Shown: positions 15,124-22,635, counted from the first letter of the stretch. The stretch is DNA of 64,000 nucleotides from Streptomyces sp. NBC_00414 (GCF_036038375.1 NZ_CP107935.1:8494001-8558000); one strand, 5' to 3'. Notes: a model not told the origin generated them from the letters alone. Translations and numbers: made by a program.

Positions 15124-16636
15124 GCCGCAGCGCCCGCACGCCCTCGGTGGCGCCCAACGCGGCCAGGATCAGCACGGCCAGATACACCGGCCACTCGCCG
15201 AAGCGCGCGTACGGGGTGACTCCGTGCGCCAGCGGTACGTCGTACACGGCGGACGCGCTCGCGTCGGTGCCGAGCCAGGAGCCGACGCGCCCGCCGCCCG
15301 GACCGTAGACCGCCGAGACGCCGGTGAGCGTCGCGTGGACCATCGGCCGGCCCGTCTCGGCCGCCCGCAGCGCCGCGAGCGACGCGTGCTGCTCGGGCGC
15401 CCAGCTGCTCTGGAACGACGAGGTCGCCGACTGCGCGAGCAGCACCTGGGCGCCGTCCAGCGCGAGATGCCGGCTGATGTCGGGGAACGCCGACTCGAAG
15501 CACACCATCGGGCCCACCTTCAGCCCGTCGCCGACGCTCATCACGACCTGCTCGGTGCCGCGCATACGGTCCTCGCCCGCCGCCTTGCCCACGGAGGTGG
15601 CCCAGCCGAGGAGGGACCGCGCCGGAACGTACTCGCCGAAGGGCACGAGCCGCATCTTGTCGTAGCGGTCGCCGGTCGGCCCCTGTGGACCCACGAGCAC
15701 GGAACTCTTGTAGATGCCCGGCCGGTCCGAGCGGCGCGCGTCGACGTTGACCATGATGTCGGCGTCGATCTCGCGGGAGAGCGCGGCGAGCCGGTCCGCC
15801 AGGTCGGGGCGGTCGGCGAGGTCGAAGCCGACACTGCTCTCGCCCCACACGACGAGGTCGACGTCCTGCCCGGCCAGCTTCCGGGTGAGCGCCTCCTCGC
15901 GCGCGAACCGCTTGCCCGGAGCGCCCACACCGTTGATCACGCCGGGCTGCACGACGGCGATCCGCGCCCGCTCGCCGTCCTCGTCGGGCCGGGGCGACCA
16001 GATCCAGACCGCCGAGGTGGCCGCGGCCGTCGCGACGAGTCCGGCGACCGCCGGGATCCGGGACGAGCGCACCGCGACGAGGACGGCGACCGCCACGTTC
16101 ACGGCGACGAGCAGGAAGCTCAGCAGCCACACCCCGCCGACCGAGGCGAGCCGCAGCGCGGGCGCCACGTCCCACTGGCTCGACCCGAGCAGACCCCACG
16201 GCCCGCCCAACCCTTCCCAGGAGCGTACGAGTTCGACCATCAGCCAGCCGGAGGGCAGCACGAACAGGGCGGCCACCAGGCGGCCCGGGGAAGGCACCCC
16301 GGCCAGGAACCTGCGCACCAGCCAGCCCCACGGAGCCCACAGCGCACCCAGCAGCGCCGCGATCACGACGGTGAAGACATGCAGGCTCGGCAGCAGCCAG
16401 TGGTGCACGGCCAGCATGAATCCGAGCCCGCCGAGCCAGCCGTCGTACGCCGCGCGCCGTCCCGTCGGAGCCGAGCGCACGAGCAGGATCCACGGCACCA
16501 GCGCGACGTACGCGAACCACCACAGGGACGGGGCGGGAAAGCTCAGCATCGGCAGCGCGCCGGCGAGCACCGCCGCCGCGCCGCGCCACCACGGAGAGTC
16601 GAGCCGTCGGCGCCGGTCAGTGGCGGACAGGTTCAT
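15038..16636 (-). CDS. lnt: Apolipoprotein N-acyltransferase
   Basis: A 532-residue inner-membrane enzyme adding the third acyl chain to the N-terminal Cys of lipoproteins. About six to eight N-terminal membrane segments (to residue about 215) precede the nitrilase-like periplasmic domain, and one more segment follows. The catalytic triad is intact: Glu266 (VWGESSVGF), Lys327 (YDKMRLVPFGEY) and Cys379 (MVCFESAFPD). ATG 16636 has GGGAGG 7 bases upstream. The last 28 codons lie opposite the end of the convergent Gfo/Idh gene. It is relevant to the several lipoproteins in this window. Streptomyces usually carry more than one such gene. Confidence 0.93.
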   Translation of the reverse strand: MNLSATDRRRRLDSPWWRGAAAVLAGALPMLSFPAPSLWWFAYVALVPWILLVRSAPTGRRAAYDGWLGGLGFMLAVHHWLLPSLHVFTVVIAALLGALWAPWGWLVRRFLAGVPSPGRLVAALFVLPSGWLMVELVRSWEGLGGPWGLLGSSQWDVAPALRLASVGGVWLLSFLLVAVNVAVAVLVAVRSSRIPAVAGLVATAAATSAVWIWSPRPDEDGERARIAVVQPGVINGVGAPGKRFAREEALTRKLAGQDVDLVVWGESSVGFDLADRPDLADRLAALSREIDADIMVNVDARRSDRPGIYKSSVLVGPQGPTGDRYDKMRLVPFGEYVPARSLLGWATSVGKAAGEDRMRGTEQVVMSVGDGLKVGPMVCFESAFPDISRHLALDGAQVLLAQSATSSFQSSWAPEQHASLAALRAAETGRPMVHATLTGVSAVYGPGGGRVGSWLGTDASASAVYDVPLAHGVTPYARFGEWPVYLAVLILAALGATEGVRALRLRRLGRSAPSPRAPHARTVHESPARPGR

Positions 16637-16811
16637 CGAGCGCCTCCCGCGGCCCCTCGAAGCACGGTGCGTGACTTCGGTGACTCCAGTGTGTCCCGTG
16701 TGCGGGCACCGAAACGATCTACATACCGGAACTCGCCCGGACGGTCGGCCCGGCTTCAGGGACGGCGGCTCCAGGGACGGCGGCTCCGGCCCAAGGGGCG
16801 GGGGGTCCGGC

Positions 16812-17297
16812 TCAAGGGGCGGCGGGCTCCTCGCGCCGCCGCGGGGTCCGGCGCCACTTCTCGTGCACGACCACCTCACGCAGCCGCCAGCCGTCGGCGG
16901 TCCGCAGCATCCCGAAGTCGTACCGGCCGCCGCACACGAAGTCGGGCTCGGTGGATCCGTCGTCCTGTCCCGCGAAGCGCATCGGGTTGACGTAGTCGGC
17001 CTGGACCCGGGCCGTGTCGCCCCTGTCCTGCTCCAACAGGCCGAAGCGCACCCGCCGGTTGACGATCAGATGCTGTCGCATCGGGAACAGCTCCATGGTC
17101 TGCGCGAGCCACGCGGCGATCTGCCCGGCGTCCCCCTCGACACCGCCCGCGGACCGGTAGTCCGCCCGCCCGTCCGGCGTGAAGAGCTGCCGGTACGCCT
17201 TCCAGTCCCCGTCGTCGACCGCCACCGCGTACTCGGTGACCACCTCGTCGACCGCGAGCCGGTCCATCACCGTCGCCAGTTCCACGCGCTGCGTCAT
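16812..17297 (-). CDS. SnoaL-like / NTF2-fold protein
   Basis: A 161-residue alpha+beta cone protein of the nuclear-transport-factor-2 superfamily. Typical elements are the N-terminal helix RLAVDEVVTEYAVAVDDGDWKAYRQLF (given here as one family motif in parts: VVTEYAVAVDDGDW, KAYRQLFTPDGRADY) and the C-terminal DGWRLREVVVHEKWRRTP. Such proteins act as small-molecule isomerases, dehydratases or hydroxylating partners. ATG 17297 is preferred; a GTG at 17315 is in frame. It precedes lnt on the same strand, 175 bases away, with short GC-rich direct repeats between. Ligand unknown. Confidence 0.8.
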   Translation of the reverse strand: MTQRVELATVMDRLAVDEVVTEYAVAVDDGDWKAYRQLFTPDGRADYRSAGGVEGDAGQIAAWLAQTMELFPMRQHLIVNRRVRFGLLEQDRGDTARVQADYVNPMRFAGQDDGSTEPDFVCGGRYDFGMLRTADGWRLREVVVHEKWRRTPRRREEPAAP

Positions 17298-17349
17298 CGG
17301 CTCAGTGTTGGCCACGGCGAGGACCGCGCCAAGGGGCGTGCAGGGTTAT

Positions 17350-17961
17350 TCACCGGTCGTGCGCTGTACGGACGTCCTGGCGCGGGCCGTTCAGCACCTT
17401 CGCCGCGAAGGCGGCCAGCTCGGCCCGGAGCTGTTCGCGGGGTGCGTTCCGGCGGTCGATCAGGTGGGCGATGAGGTCGGCGCGGACCGCGGCGAGCAGT
17501 GCGTGCGCGGCGAAGTCACCGTCGCCGAACCCGGGCAGATCCTCCAGGACGCCTCGGAGTGTGTCGTGCCACCAGTCGTAGTGCCCGGCGCCGTAAGGGC
17601 TGCCGGTGCCCGCCTCCTCCAGTGCCAGGGACAGGTGGTGGTGGTCGAGCTTGAAGCACAGGAGGGCGTCCAGCAGTGCCGGAGCGCGCTGGATCGGCGG
17701 GGTGCCCGGCCCGAGGGGATGCGGACCCTCCGCGACGGCCTGACGGATCGGTTCCAGCCGGGTCTCGAAGAGCGCCTGGATCAGACCGGTGCGGTCTCCG
17801 AAGCCGCGGAAGAGCGTCCCCTTGCCGACGCCCGCCTCGGCCGCGATGTCGGCCATGGTCACGTGCTCGGGCCTGTCGCTGCGGGCGAAGAGCCGGTCGG
17901 CCGCGGCGAGTACGGCTTCCCGGTTGCGCAGGGCGTCCGCACGGGGCTTGCGTTCGGGCAC
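17350..17961 (-). CDS. TetR family repressor of the SnoaL/NmrA operon
   Basis: A 203-residue regulator. The N-terminal HTH reads NREAVLAAADRLFARSD then TMADIAAEAGVGKGTLFRGF, classical TetR with a recognition helix. The remainder is the helical ligand-binding and dimerisation domain containing DALLCFKLDHHHLSLAL. GTG 17961 has GGAGGA 7 bases upstream. It is divergent from 18111, and the gap contains two CGGACC-N3-GGTCCG palindromes placed on the promoter, the expected operators. It probably represses both itself and the operon until a small ligand binds. Confidence 0.9.
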   Translation of the reverse strand: MPERKPRADALRNREAVLAAADRLFARSDRPEHVTMADIAAEAGVGKGTLFRGFGDRTGLIQALFETRLEPIRQAVAEGPHPLGPGTPPIQRAPALLDALLCFKLDHHHLSLALEEAGTGSPYGAGHYDWWHDTLRGVLEDLPGFGDGDFAAHALLAAVRADLIAHLIDRRNAPREQLRAELAAFAAKVLNGPRQDVRTAHDR

Positions 17962-18034
17962 GGGATTCCTCCGGGGTTCCGTCGGGTGCGTGGGGTGGGG
18001 CGGGGCGAGGTCGGGCAGGGCGGGGGTGCGCGAG

Positions 18035-18089
18035 TTGCATAAGCGGACCCGAGGTCCGTATAGTCGATTTCAAGCGGACCGCCGGTCCG
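18035..18089 (+). promoter_or_regulatory. Promoter with two TetR-type operators
   Basis: TTGCAT (18035-18040), an 18-base spacer and TATAGT (18059-18064) form a promoter for the 18111 operon. Operator 1, CGGACC-CGA-GGTCCG (18044-18058), fills the spacer. Operator 2, CGGACC-GCC-GGTCCG (18075-18089), covers the start region. Their centres are 31 bases apart, about three helical turns. Both are flanked by AAG on the left and TAT on the right. Confidence 0.85.
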
Positions 18090-18110
18090 TATTGTATCGG
18101 AGGAGAGCCC

Positions 18111-18545
18111 ATGACCACGACCGCGACCACGCGACCGTCGGACCTGTTCCGCGAGGGCCTGCGGCTGCTGCTCGCCAAGGACATTCCCGGCTGGGTCGGT
18201 CTCTGGGCCGACCACGGCGTCTTCGAGTTCCCCTTCGCGCCCGACGGGTGGCCGAAGCGGCTGGAGGGCAAGGCCGCCGTCGCCGACTACATGCGCCACT
18301 ATCCCGACCACATCGACCTGCACGACATTCCCGATCTGAAGATCCACGAGACCGGCGAGGCCGGGACGATCGTGGTGGAGATGCGCGGGGTGGGGCGGCT
18401 GGTGGAGACGGGGGCACCGTTCGACATGACCTACATCGCCGTGGTGACGGTCGCCGACGGACTCTTCACGCTCTACCGCGACTACTGGAACCCCCTCGCC
18501 ATCTCCAAGGACAGCGCGGCCGACTTCACGCGGAGCGACCGATGA
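18111..18545 (+). CDS. SnoaL-like / NTF2-fold protein
   Basis: A 144-residue NTF2-superfamily protein with SDLFREGLRLLLAKDIPGWV, ADHGVFEFPFAPDG and the C-terminal DGLFTLYRDYWNPLAI, as in limonene-epoxide-hydrolase or ketosteroid-isomerase-like proteins. GGAGGAGA precedes the ATG. It is the first gene of the TetR-controlled operon and overlaps the NAD(P)-binding partner (ATGA). The pair may detoxify or rearrange a small reactive compound sensed by the TetR protein. It is not closely similar by eye to the other SnoaL-like protein at 16812. Confidence 0.85.
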   Translation: MTTTATTRPSDLFREGLRLLLAKDIPGWVGLWADHGVFEFPFAPDGWPKRLEGKAAVADYMRHYPDHIDLHDIPDLKIHETGEAGTIVVEMRGVGRLVETGAPFDMTYIAVVTVADGLFTLYRDYWNPLAISKDSAADFTRSDR

Positions 18546-19396
18546 CCGCCCCCGGGGCCGTCCTCGTGCTCGGTGCCACCGGCACGACCGGCGGCCGCGT
18601 GGCCTCCCGCCTCGCCGCGGAGGGCCACCGGGTCAAGGCCGCCGGCCGACGCGCCACGCCCGTCGAGGGCGCGGAGGCCGTCCGCTTCGACTGGCACGAC
18701 CCGACGACGTACGCGCAGGCGCTGAGCGGCGCGGATCGCGTCTACCTCATCGCGCCGCTCGACTCCGCCACGCCGGCCGACGTCATGCTGCCCTTCCTGG
18801 AACAGGCCCGTGCGTCCGGAGTGCGCCGGGCGGTACTCCTCAGTTCCTCCGCGATCTCCGCGGGCGGACCGGCCGTCGGGCAGGTGCACCGGGCTCTGCC
18901 GGGCCTGTTCGGCGAGTGGGCGGTTCTGCGGCCCTCATGGTTCATGCAGAACTTCACCGGCGACCACATGCACGCCCGGAGCATCCGTGAGGAGGGGGTG
19001 ATCCTTACGGCGGCGGGGGAGGGCCGGGTGGCCTTCGTCGACGCCGACGACATCGCGGCCGTCGCCGTGCACGCGCTGACCGATGTGCGGGCCCCCGACA
19101 CCGATCTGGTCATCACGGGTCCGCAGGCGCTGAACCACACCGAGGTCGCGGCCGTCCTCACCGAGGTGACCGGGCGCGCGGTGGCCCATCGGCCGCTGGC
19201 GTACGAGGAGATGAGGGATCACCTGGCCGCTTCGATGCCGCTGGAGTACGCGGAGATGCTGGCCGGTATGGACCGCTCGAACGCGGCGGGGGCCGAGGAC
19301 CGGACCACGGACACGGTCCGACGTCTAACCGGGCGTCAGCCGCGCAGTTTCCGTGACCACGTGGCAGGGGCGATGCCGTCACCGCGAGCGGTGTGA
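18542..19396 (+). CDS. NmrA-like NAD(P)-binding oxidoreductase
   Basis: A 284-residue atypical SDR. The N-terminal nucleotide-binding motif is VLGATGTTGGRVASRL (GxxGxxG). RPSWFMQNFTGDHMHARSI and AFVDADDIAAVAVHALTD are typical of NmrA/HSCARG or quinone-oxidoreductase-like sensors. No YxxxK catalytic pair stands out, so it may bind NADP(H) as a redox sensor or reduce quinones. It overlaps the upstream SnoaL-like gene by 4 bases and is under the same promoter. Confidence 0.88.
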   Translation: MTAPGAVLVLGATGTTGGRVASRLAAEGHRVKAAGRRATPVEGAEAVRFDWHDPTTYAQALSGADRVYLIAPLDSATPADVMLPFLEQARASGVRRAVLLSSSAISAGGPAVGQVHRALPGLFGEWAVLRPSWFMQNFTGDHMHARSIREEGVILTAAGEGRVAFVDADDIAAVAVHALTDVRAPDTDLVITGPQALNHTEVAAVLTEVTGRAVAHRPLAYEEMRDHLAASMPLEYAEMLAGMDRSNAAGAEDRTTDTVRRLTGRQPRSFRDHVAGAMPSPRAV

Positions 19397-19883
19397 GGGC
19401 GACCCGTCACCGTCACCCCGCACTCCTCACCCGTCGCGCTCGGGCGGCCGGTTGAGGGCGGCAGGGCCCGGCGGGCGGCTGGTGGCGGGCTGAGAGGGCT
19501 CGGGCGCCGAGGGCTTGGCGACACTCGGGTGCTGCGGGTGGCTCGGGCGCCGGGGCGGTAAGGACCGGAGCGGGGAGCCGAGTGGAGGCCATGAGGGTGG
19601 CGGGGGTGCCGAGCCGAAGGGCTTCGACGGGTCCCATGAGCGGCGGGCGCCGGGCGGGAGACCGCGTGGGCGGCCGGGGTGCCGAGCCGAAGGGCCGTAC
19701 GGGCGGCGGCGCCGAGCAGGGAGGGCCGTGCGCGTGGCCGGGGCGTCGGGCCGAAGGGCCGTACGGGGCCGGGTGTCGAGCCGGGAATCCGGAGGGAGGG
19801 GATGCGCGGGGCCGTCGGAGCCGGGACGGGTCGGCCGGGCGGCTGGGGCGGGGCTCCTCAGCGAGGTCCGCGCGCCACGGAGT
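19397..19883. other. 487-base GC-rich non-coding region
   Basis: No frame here has convincing codon bias or a recognisable protein. It is a G-rich stretch on the plus strand containing three degenerate repeats (see 19603-19758). It separates the NmrA operon end from a convergent small gene. I see no clear terminator hairpin. Confidence 0.5.
19603..19758. repeat. Three degenerate 19-bp repeats
   Basis: GGGGTGCCGAGCCGAAGGG at 19603-19621 and 19676-19694 is identical in both. A diverged copy, GGGGCGTCGGGCCGAAGGG, lies at 19740-19758. The last two continue into GCCGTACGGG. Spacings are 73 and 64 bases. Confidence 0.75.
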
Positions 19884-20069
19884 TCAGGCCGCTTCGACGA
19901 TCTCGTCGCGTACCGCCGCGGCCCACTGCACGACCAGCAGCTCGTACTCGATGCGCTCCTGGGGCGAGAGGTAACCGCCCGCACGTATCCATAACGCTCG
20001 GATCTGCTCATTCAGTGCGGCCGCTGACCGCACGGAACCAGGGGTCGGAGAATTGGTGGGCATGCGCAT
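19884..20069 (-). CDS. Small conserved Streptomyces protein
   Basis: A 61-residue protein: a short variable N-terminus (MRMPTNSPTPG), then a helical core LNEQIRALWIRAGGYLSPQE and RIEYELLVVQWAAAVRDEIV. Codon third positions are G/C-rich in this frame and the sequence resembles small Streptomyces proteins of unknown function. There is no clear ribosome site. Amphipathic helices suggest a protein-protein interaction role, but nothing more can be said. Confidence 0.6.
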   Translation of the reverse strand: MRMPTNSPTPGSVRSAAALNEQIRALWIRAGGYLSPQERIEYELLVVQWAAAVRDEIVEAA

Positions 20070-20187
20070 CAGCGTAAGGCCAAGGACTGACGGTGCGCTA
20101 CCGGATGACTACCCGTGCCGTATGTGCTTGGTCACGCCATAAACGTTTCAGGGCCGCCGAGTTGGGAAACGGGACGGCGGGCGGGCC

Positions 20188-20523
20188 TCACTGCCGCGCC
20201 GCCCAGGTGTGTGACCAGTCGAGCAGCGGGCCCATCGCCGTCACGAGGCCGTCGCCCAGAGGCGTGAGGCGCCAGGTCGATTCGTCCGTGGGGGTGGCGA
20301 TCCCCGCCTCGCGGAGTTCGGTGAGCCGGGCGGACAGCACGCTGGAGGACATGGCGTCACAGCGCCGCTGGAGATCGCGGAAACCGCTCGGCCCGTCGGC
20401 CTGGTGGAGTTCCCAGATCACCCGGAGCGTCCAGCGGCGGCCGAGCAGGTCCAGCGCGGCCATCACCGGACGGCCGGTCTCCGAACCGCGCACCGGCCGG
20501 CCGGGACGGGGTGCCGTGCCCAA
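20188..20523 (-). CDS. HxlR family winged-helix regulator
   Basis: A 111-residue regulator: LDLLGRRWTLRVIWELHQ, FRDLQRRCDAMSSSVLSARL and ELREAGIATPTD form the HxlR winged helix, with WRLTPLGDGL as the wing. Most HxlR proteins respond to aldehydes, quinones or other electrophiles. The start appears to be TTG 20523 after GGAGGGG on the minus strand. It is divergent from the carboxymuconolactone decarboxylase gene, and the shared gap carries a 16-bp perfect inverted repeat that is a candidate operator. Confidence 0.85.
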   Translation of the reverse strand: MGTAPRPGRPVRGSETGRPVMAALDLLGRRWTLRVIWELHQADGPSGFRDLQRRCDAMSSSVLSARLTELREAGIATPTDESTWRLTPLGDGLVTAMGPLLDWSHTWAARQ

Positions 20524-20603
20524 ACCCCCTCCCCTCCATGCCGTTCCATTGCCCGCCGGGTCGACTCACTGAACCGACAACTCTCCGTGCGGGCCTTTGC
20601 GTT

Positions 20604-20642
20604 CCGACTCTTGCGCTTCGAATTCAGAAGCGCAAGAGTCGG
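20604..20642. promoter_or_regulatory. 16-bp perfect inverted repeat, candidate HxlR operator / start-occluding hairpin
   Basis: CCGACTCTTGCGCTTC (20604-20619) is mirrored exactly by GAAGCGCAAGAGTCGG (20627-20642) around GAATTCA. The right arm ends 5 bases before the ATG at 20648 and contains part of the only ribosome-site-like sequence (GGGAG). As DNA it could bind the divergent HxlR dimer; as RNA it would fold over the start. Confidence 0.75.
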
Positions 20643-20647
20643 GAGTC

Positions 20648-21208
20648 ATGAAGCAACGCATCGACGGCATCACGCCGCCCTACGATCCCGAGTCCGAACG
20701 CGCCTTACGCCGCTGGATGCCGCCCGGCGTCACCCAGGAACCCCTGATGCTCTTCAAGGTCCTGCAGCGCCACCCGGAACTCGCCTCCCGAATGCGGGAA
20801 CTCGGCGCGGGCCTGCTCGTCCAGGGCCTGCTTCCCGACGCGGACCGGGAGCTGGTCATCGTCCGTGTCGCCGCCCGCTGCGGCTGCGACTACGAGTGGG
20901 GTGCCCACATGGTGGCGTACGCCGAGGCCGCGGACCTGAGTCCGGAGCAGGTCTCCCTGACCGTGACCGGTGCCCCGGACGACCCGGCCTGGACGCCCCG
21001 TCAGAGGGCTCTCCTCGAAGCCGTCGACCAACTCCACGACACGGCCCGCCTCGGCGACGGGGCCTGGACCGCGCTCCGCGACCACCTCGGGGAACAGGAA
21101 GCCCTGGAGTTCCTGGTCCTGGCGGGCTGGTACCGCACCATCGCCTACGTGCTCAACGGCCTGGAGATCGAGCGCGAACCCTGGGCGAAACCGTTCCCGA
21201 CCGGGTGA
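20648..21208 (+). CDS. Carboxymuconolactone decarboxylase (AhpD-like) family protein
   Basis: A 186-residue all-helical protein. The core reads DADRELVIVRVAARCGCDYEWGAHMVAYAE, given here as RELVIVRVAARCGCDYEWGA and its following His, matching the ExxxxxVxxxxCxCxYEWxxH pattern of the family. The Cys pair and His suggest peroxidase or protective redox chemistry as in AhpD rather than ring cleavage. Residue 20 is encoded by TTA (20705-20707), making translation dependent on the bldA leucine tRNA if conserved. A 16-bp inverted repeat precedes it, the HxlR gene diverges from it, and a hairpin terminator follows. Confidence 0.87.
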   Translation: MKQRIDGITPPYDPESERALRRWMPPGVTQEPLMLFKVLQRHPELASRMRELGAGLLVQGLLPDADRELVIVRVAARCGCDYEWGAHMVAYAEAADLSPEQVSLTVTGAPDDPAWTPRQRALLEAVDQLHDTARLGDGAWTALRDHLGEQEALEFLVLAGWYRTIAYVLNGLEIEREPWAKPFPTG

Positions 21209-21237
21209 CCCGGTGACGGGGTGACCGGGGGGTGCCG

Positions 21238-21262
21238 GGCACCCGGGATTTATTCGGGTGCC
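21238..21262 (+). terminator. Hairpin terminator of the CMD gene
   Basis: GGCACCCG (21238-21245) pairs with CGGGTGCC (21255-21262) around a 9-base loop, 30 bases after the stop. Confidence 0.65.
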
Positions 21263-21300
21263 TTCGGGAGCCCCGCCCGCTACCGTCATCCGTGTCCGGG

Positions 21301-21415
21301 TGCGAAGGCAGCGGCTCCTTCTCCTTGACAGAGAGAAACGCGGGTTCGAATCCCGTCGCCGGCTCAGGCCGGTGTCGTCCAGCGGCCCAGGACAATTGTG
21401 TTGCCGCCGCCGAGT
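21301..21415 (+). ncRNA. tRNA-like RNA in circularly permuted order (candidate)
   Basis: Reading 5' to 3': an anticodon-arm-like hairpin TTCTC-CTTGACA-GAGAG (21319-21335), AAAC, a canonical T-arm GCGGG-TTCGAAT-CCCGT (21340-21356), and a 3' acceptor strand CGCCGGC (21357-21363). After TCAG comes a 5' acceptor strand GCCGGTG (21368-21374), TC, and a D-arm GTCC-AGCGGCCCA-GGAC (21377-21393). The two acceptor strands pair over 7 bp with one G-U. Rejoined in normal order the parts make a 73-base cloverleaf. Flanks GGCAGCGGC (21307-21315) and GCCGCCGCC (21403-21411) can pair at 8 of 9. The element lies between two terminators. Anticodon position is ambiguous and CCA is not encoded. It could be decayed tandem tRNAs instead. 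Confidence 0.45.
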
Positions 21416-21435
21416 CGGATCTCCGGACACCGAGC

Positions 21436-21477
21436 ACGAAGCCGCCCGCCACGGGGGAATCAGGCGGGCGGCTTCGT
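21436..21477. terminator. Strong bidirectional terminator
   Basis: ACGAAGCCGCCCGCC (21436-21450) pairs perfectly with GGCGGGCGGCTTCGT (21463-21477) around a 12-base loop, followed by TTCT. It lies between the tRNA-like element (plus) and uppP (minus) and can serve both. Confidence 0.85.
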
Positions 21478-21536
21478 TCTGTCCGGAAGTCCGGGACCAC
21501 TGCGCGCGGCCGCGGGCGCGGGCGTGACCGTGGGCG

Positions 21537-22412
21537 TCAGCCCGACGACTCCGCCGCGTGCGGGCTCAGCGCACCCGTGGCGACCAGCACGATGATCAGG
21601 ATGCCGAGCAGGACGCGGTAGTAGACGAACGGCATGAAGCTCTTCGTCGTGATGAACTTCATGAACCACGCGATGACCGCGTAGCCCACCACGAAGGCGA
21701 TGACCGTCGCGAAGGCCGTGGGGCCCCACGAGACATGGCCGCCCTCACTGGCGTCCTTCAGCTCGAACGCGCCCGAGGCGAGGACCGCCGGGACGGCCAG
21801 CAGGAACGAGTAGCGGGCCGCGGCCTCGCGGGTGTAGCCCATCAGGAGTCCGCCGCTGATGGTGGCGCCGGAGCGCGACACACCGGGGACGAGGGCCATC
21901 GCCTGGCAGAAGCCGTAGATCAGGCCGTCCTTCACGCTCAGGTCCTTGAGCGTCTTGCGCTCGACCGCGGCCCGGTGCTTGCCGCCCGTCTCGTCACGCG
22001 CCGCGAGCCGGTCCGCCACGCCCAGGATGATGCCCATCACGATCAGCGTGGTCGCGGTGACGCGCAGATCGCGGAACGGCCCCTCGATCTGGTCCTTGAG
22101 GGTGATGCCCAGCACGCCGATCGGGATCGAGCCGACGATCACGAGCCAGCCCATCTGGGCGTCGTGGTCGCTTCGCATCTCCTTGTTCGTGAGCGAGCGG
22201 GACCAGGCCGAGATGATCCGTGCGATGTCCTTGCGGAAGTAGATCAGCACCGCGAGCTCCGTGCCGATCTGCGTGATCGCGGTGAAGGCCGCTCCCGGGT
22301 CCTCCCAGCCCGCGAACGCCGCGGTGAGCCGCAGGTGCGCGCTGGAGGAGATGGGCAGGAACTCGGTCAGCCCCTGGACGAGTCCGAGGATGAGGGATTC
22401 AAACCAAGACAT
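21537..22412 (-). CDS. uppP: Undecaprenyl-diphosphatase UppP (BacA)
   Basis: A 291-residue polytopic membrane enzyme that dephosphorylates undecaprenyl diphosphate to regenerate the carrier lipid for peptidoglycan; it also confers bacitracin tolerance. The two active-site motifs are intact: GLVQGLTEFLPISSSAHL near the N-terminus and LVPGVSRSGATISGGL in the second half. About eight membrane segments are predictable. ATG 22412 fits the family N-terminus (MSWFESLILG); the longer frame to 22553 is not needed. It ends 60 bases before a strong terminator. Confidence 0.95.
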   Translation of the reverse strand: MSWFESLILGLVQGLTEFLPISSSAHLRLTAAFAGWEDPGAAFTAITQIGTELAVLIYFRKDIARIISAWSRSLTNKEMRSDHDAQMGWLVIVGSIPIGVLGITLKDQIEGPFRDLRVTATTLIVMGIILGVADRLAARDETGGKHRAAVERKTLKDLSVKDGLIYGFCQAMALVPGVSRSGATISGGLLMGYTREAAARYSFLLAVPAVLASGAFELKDASEGGHVSWGPTAFATVIAFVVGYAVIAWFMKFITTKSFMPFVYYRVLLGILIIVLVATGALSPHAAESSG

Positions 22413-22580
22413 GAAGTTACGTGATCCAAGTGCTGATGGCGGGAGCGCAGCGAATGGGCGGACGGACGTGCCCTGTTGTGGTCTGCGGTGATCAGGCGCG
22501 TCCGGGGCAGCGTAGCGCCCCCAGGTGACCGTGCGACGACAGGGCCTCCCCACCGGTGCTCGCGCGAGGTGACGGGGGTG

Positions 22581-22635
22581 TTGACCCGCGACGATGCCGC
22601 CGTTTACGTTTCCGCGAGGAGTGAAAGCGCTTGCT
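22581..22635 (+). promoter_or_regulatory. Promoter with LacI-type operator for the Gfo/Idh-PmoA-cupin operon
   Basis: TTGACC (22581-22586), a 17-base spacer and TTACGT (22604-22609), followed 12 bases later by TGAAAGCGCTTGCT (22622-22635). The latter is centred on GC with AAGCGCTT symmetry, typical of LacI/GalR-family operators. It is the main content of the 308-base gap 22413-22720. Confidence 0.6.

Noticed and set aside
16700..16811. A separate small gene between the SnoaL-like gene and lnt
   Set aside because: The stretch is GC-rich short direct repeats (GGACGGCGGCTCC twice) with no frame showing normal codon use.
21319..21394. An ordinary functional tRNA gene
   Set aside because: In linear order the 3' half precedes the 5' half, so no standard cloverleaf forms; neither half has its missing partner in the correct direction.
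21232..21621. Open frames on both strands across 21.2-21.6 kb, including one giving RRRDSNPRFSLSRR-like peptides
   Set aside because: They read through the tRNA-like element and a strong terminator; peptides of this sort are typical artefacts of translating tRNA sequence, and no family is recognisable.
22404..22553. Longer UppP start at 22553
   Set aside because: The family begins at MSWFESL (22412); the extra 47 residues are Arg/Pro-rich and lack homology to membrane protein starts.
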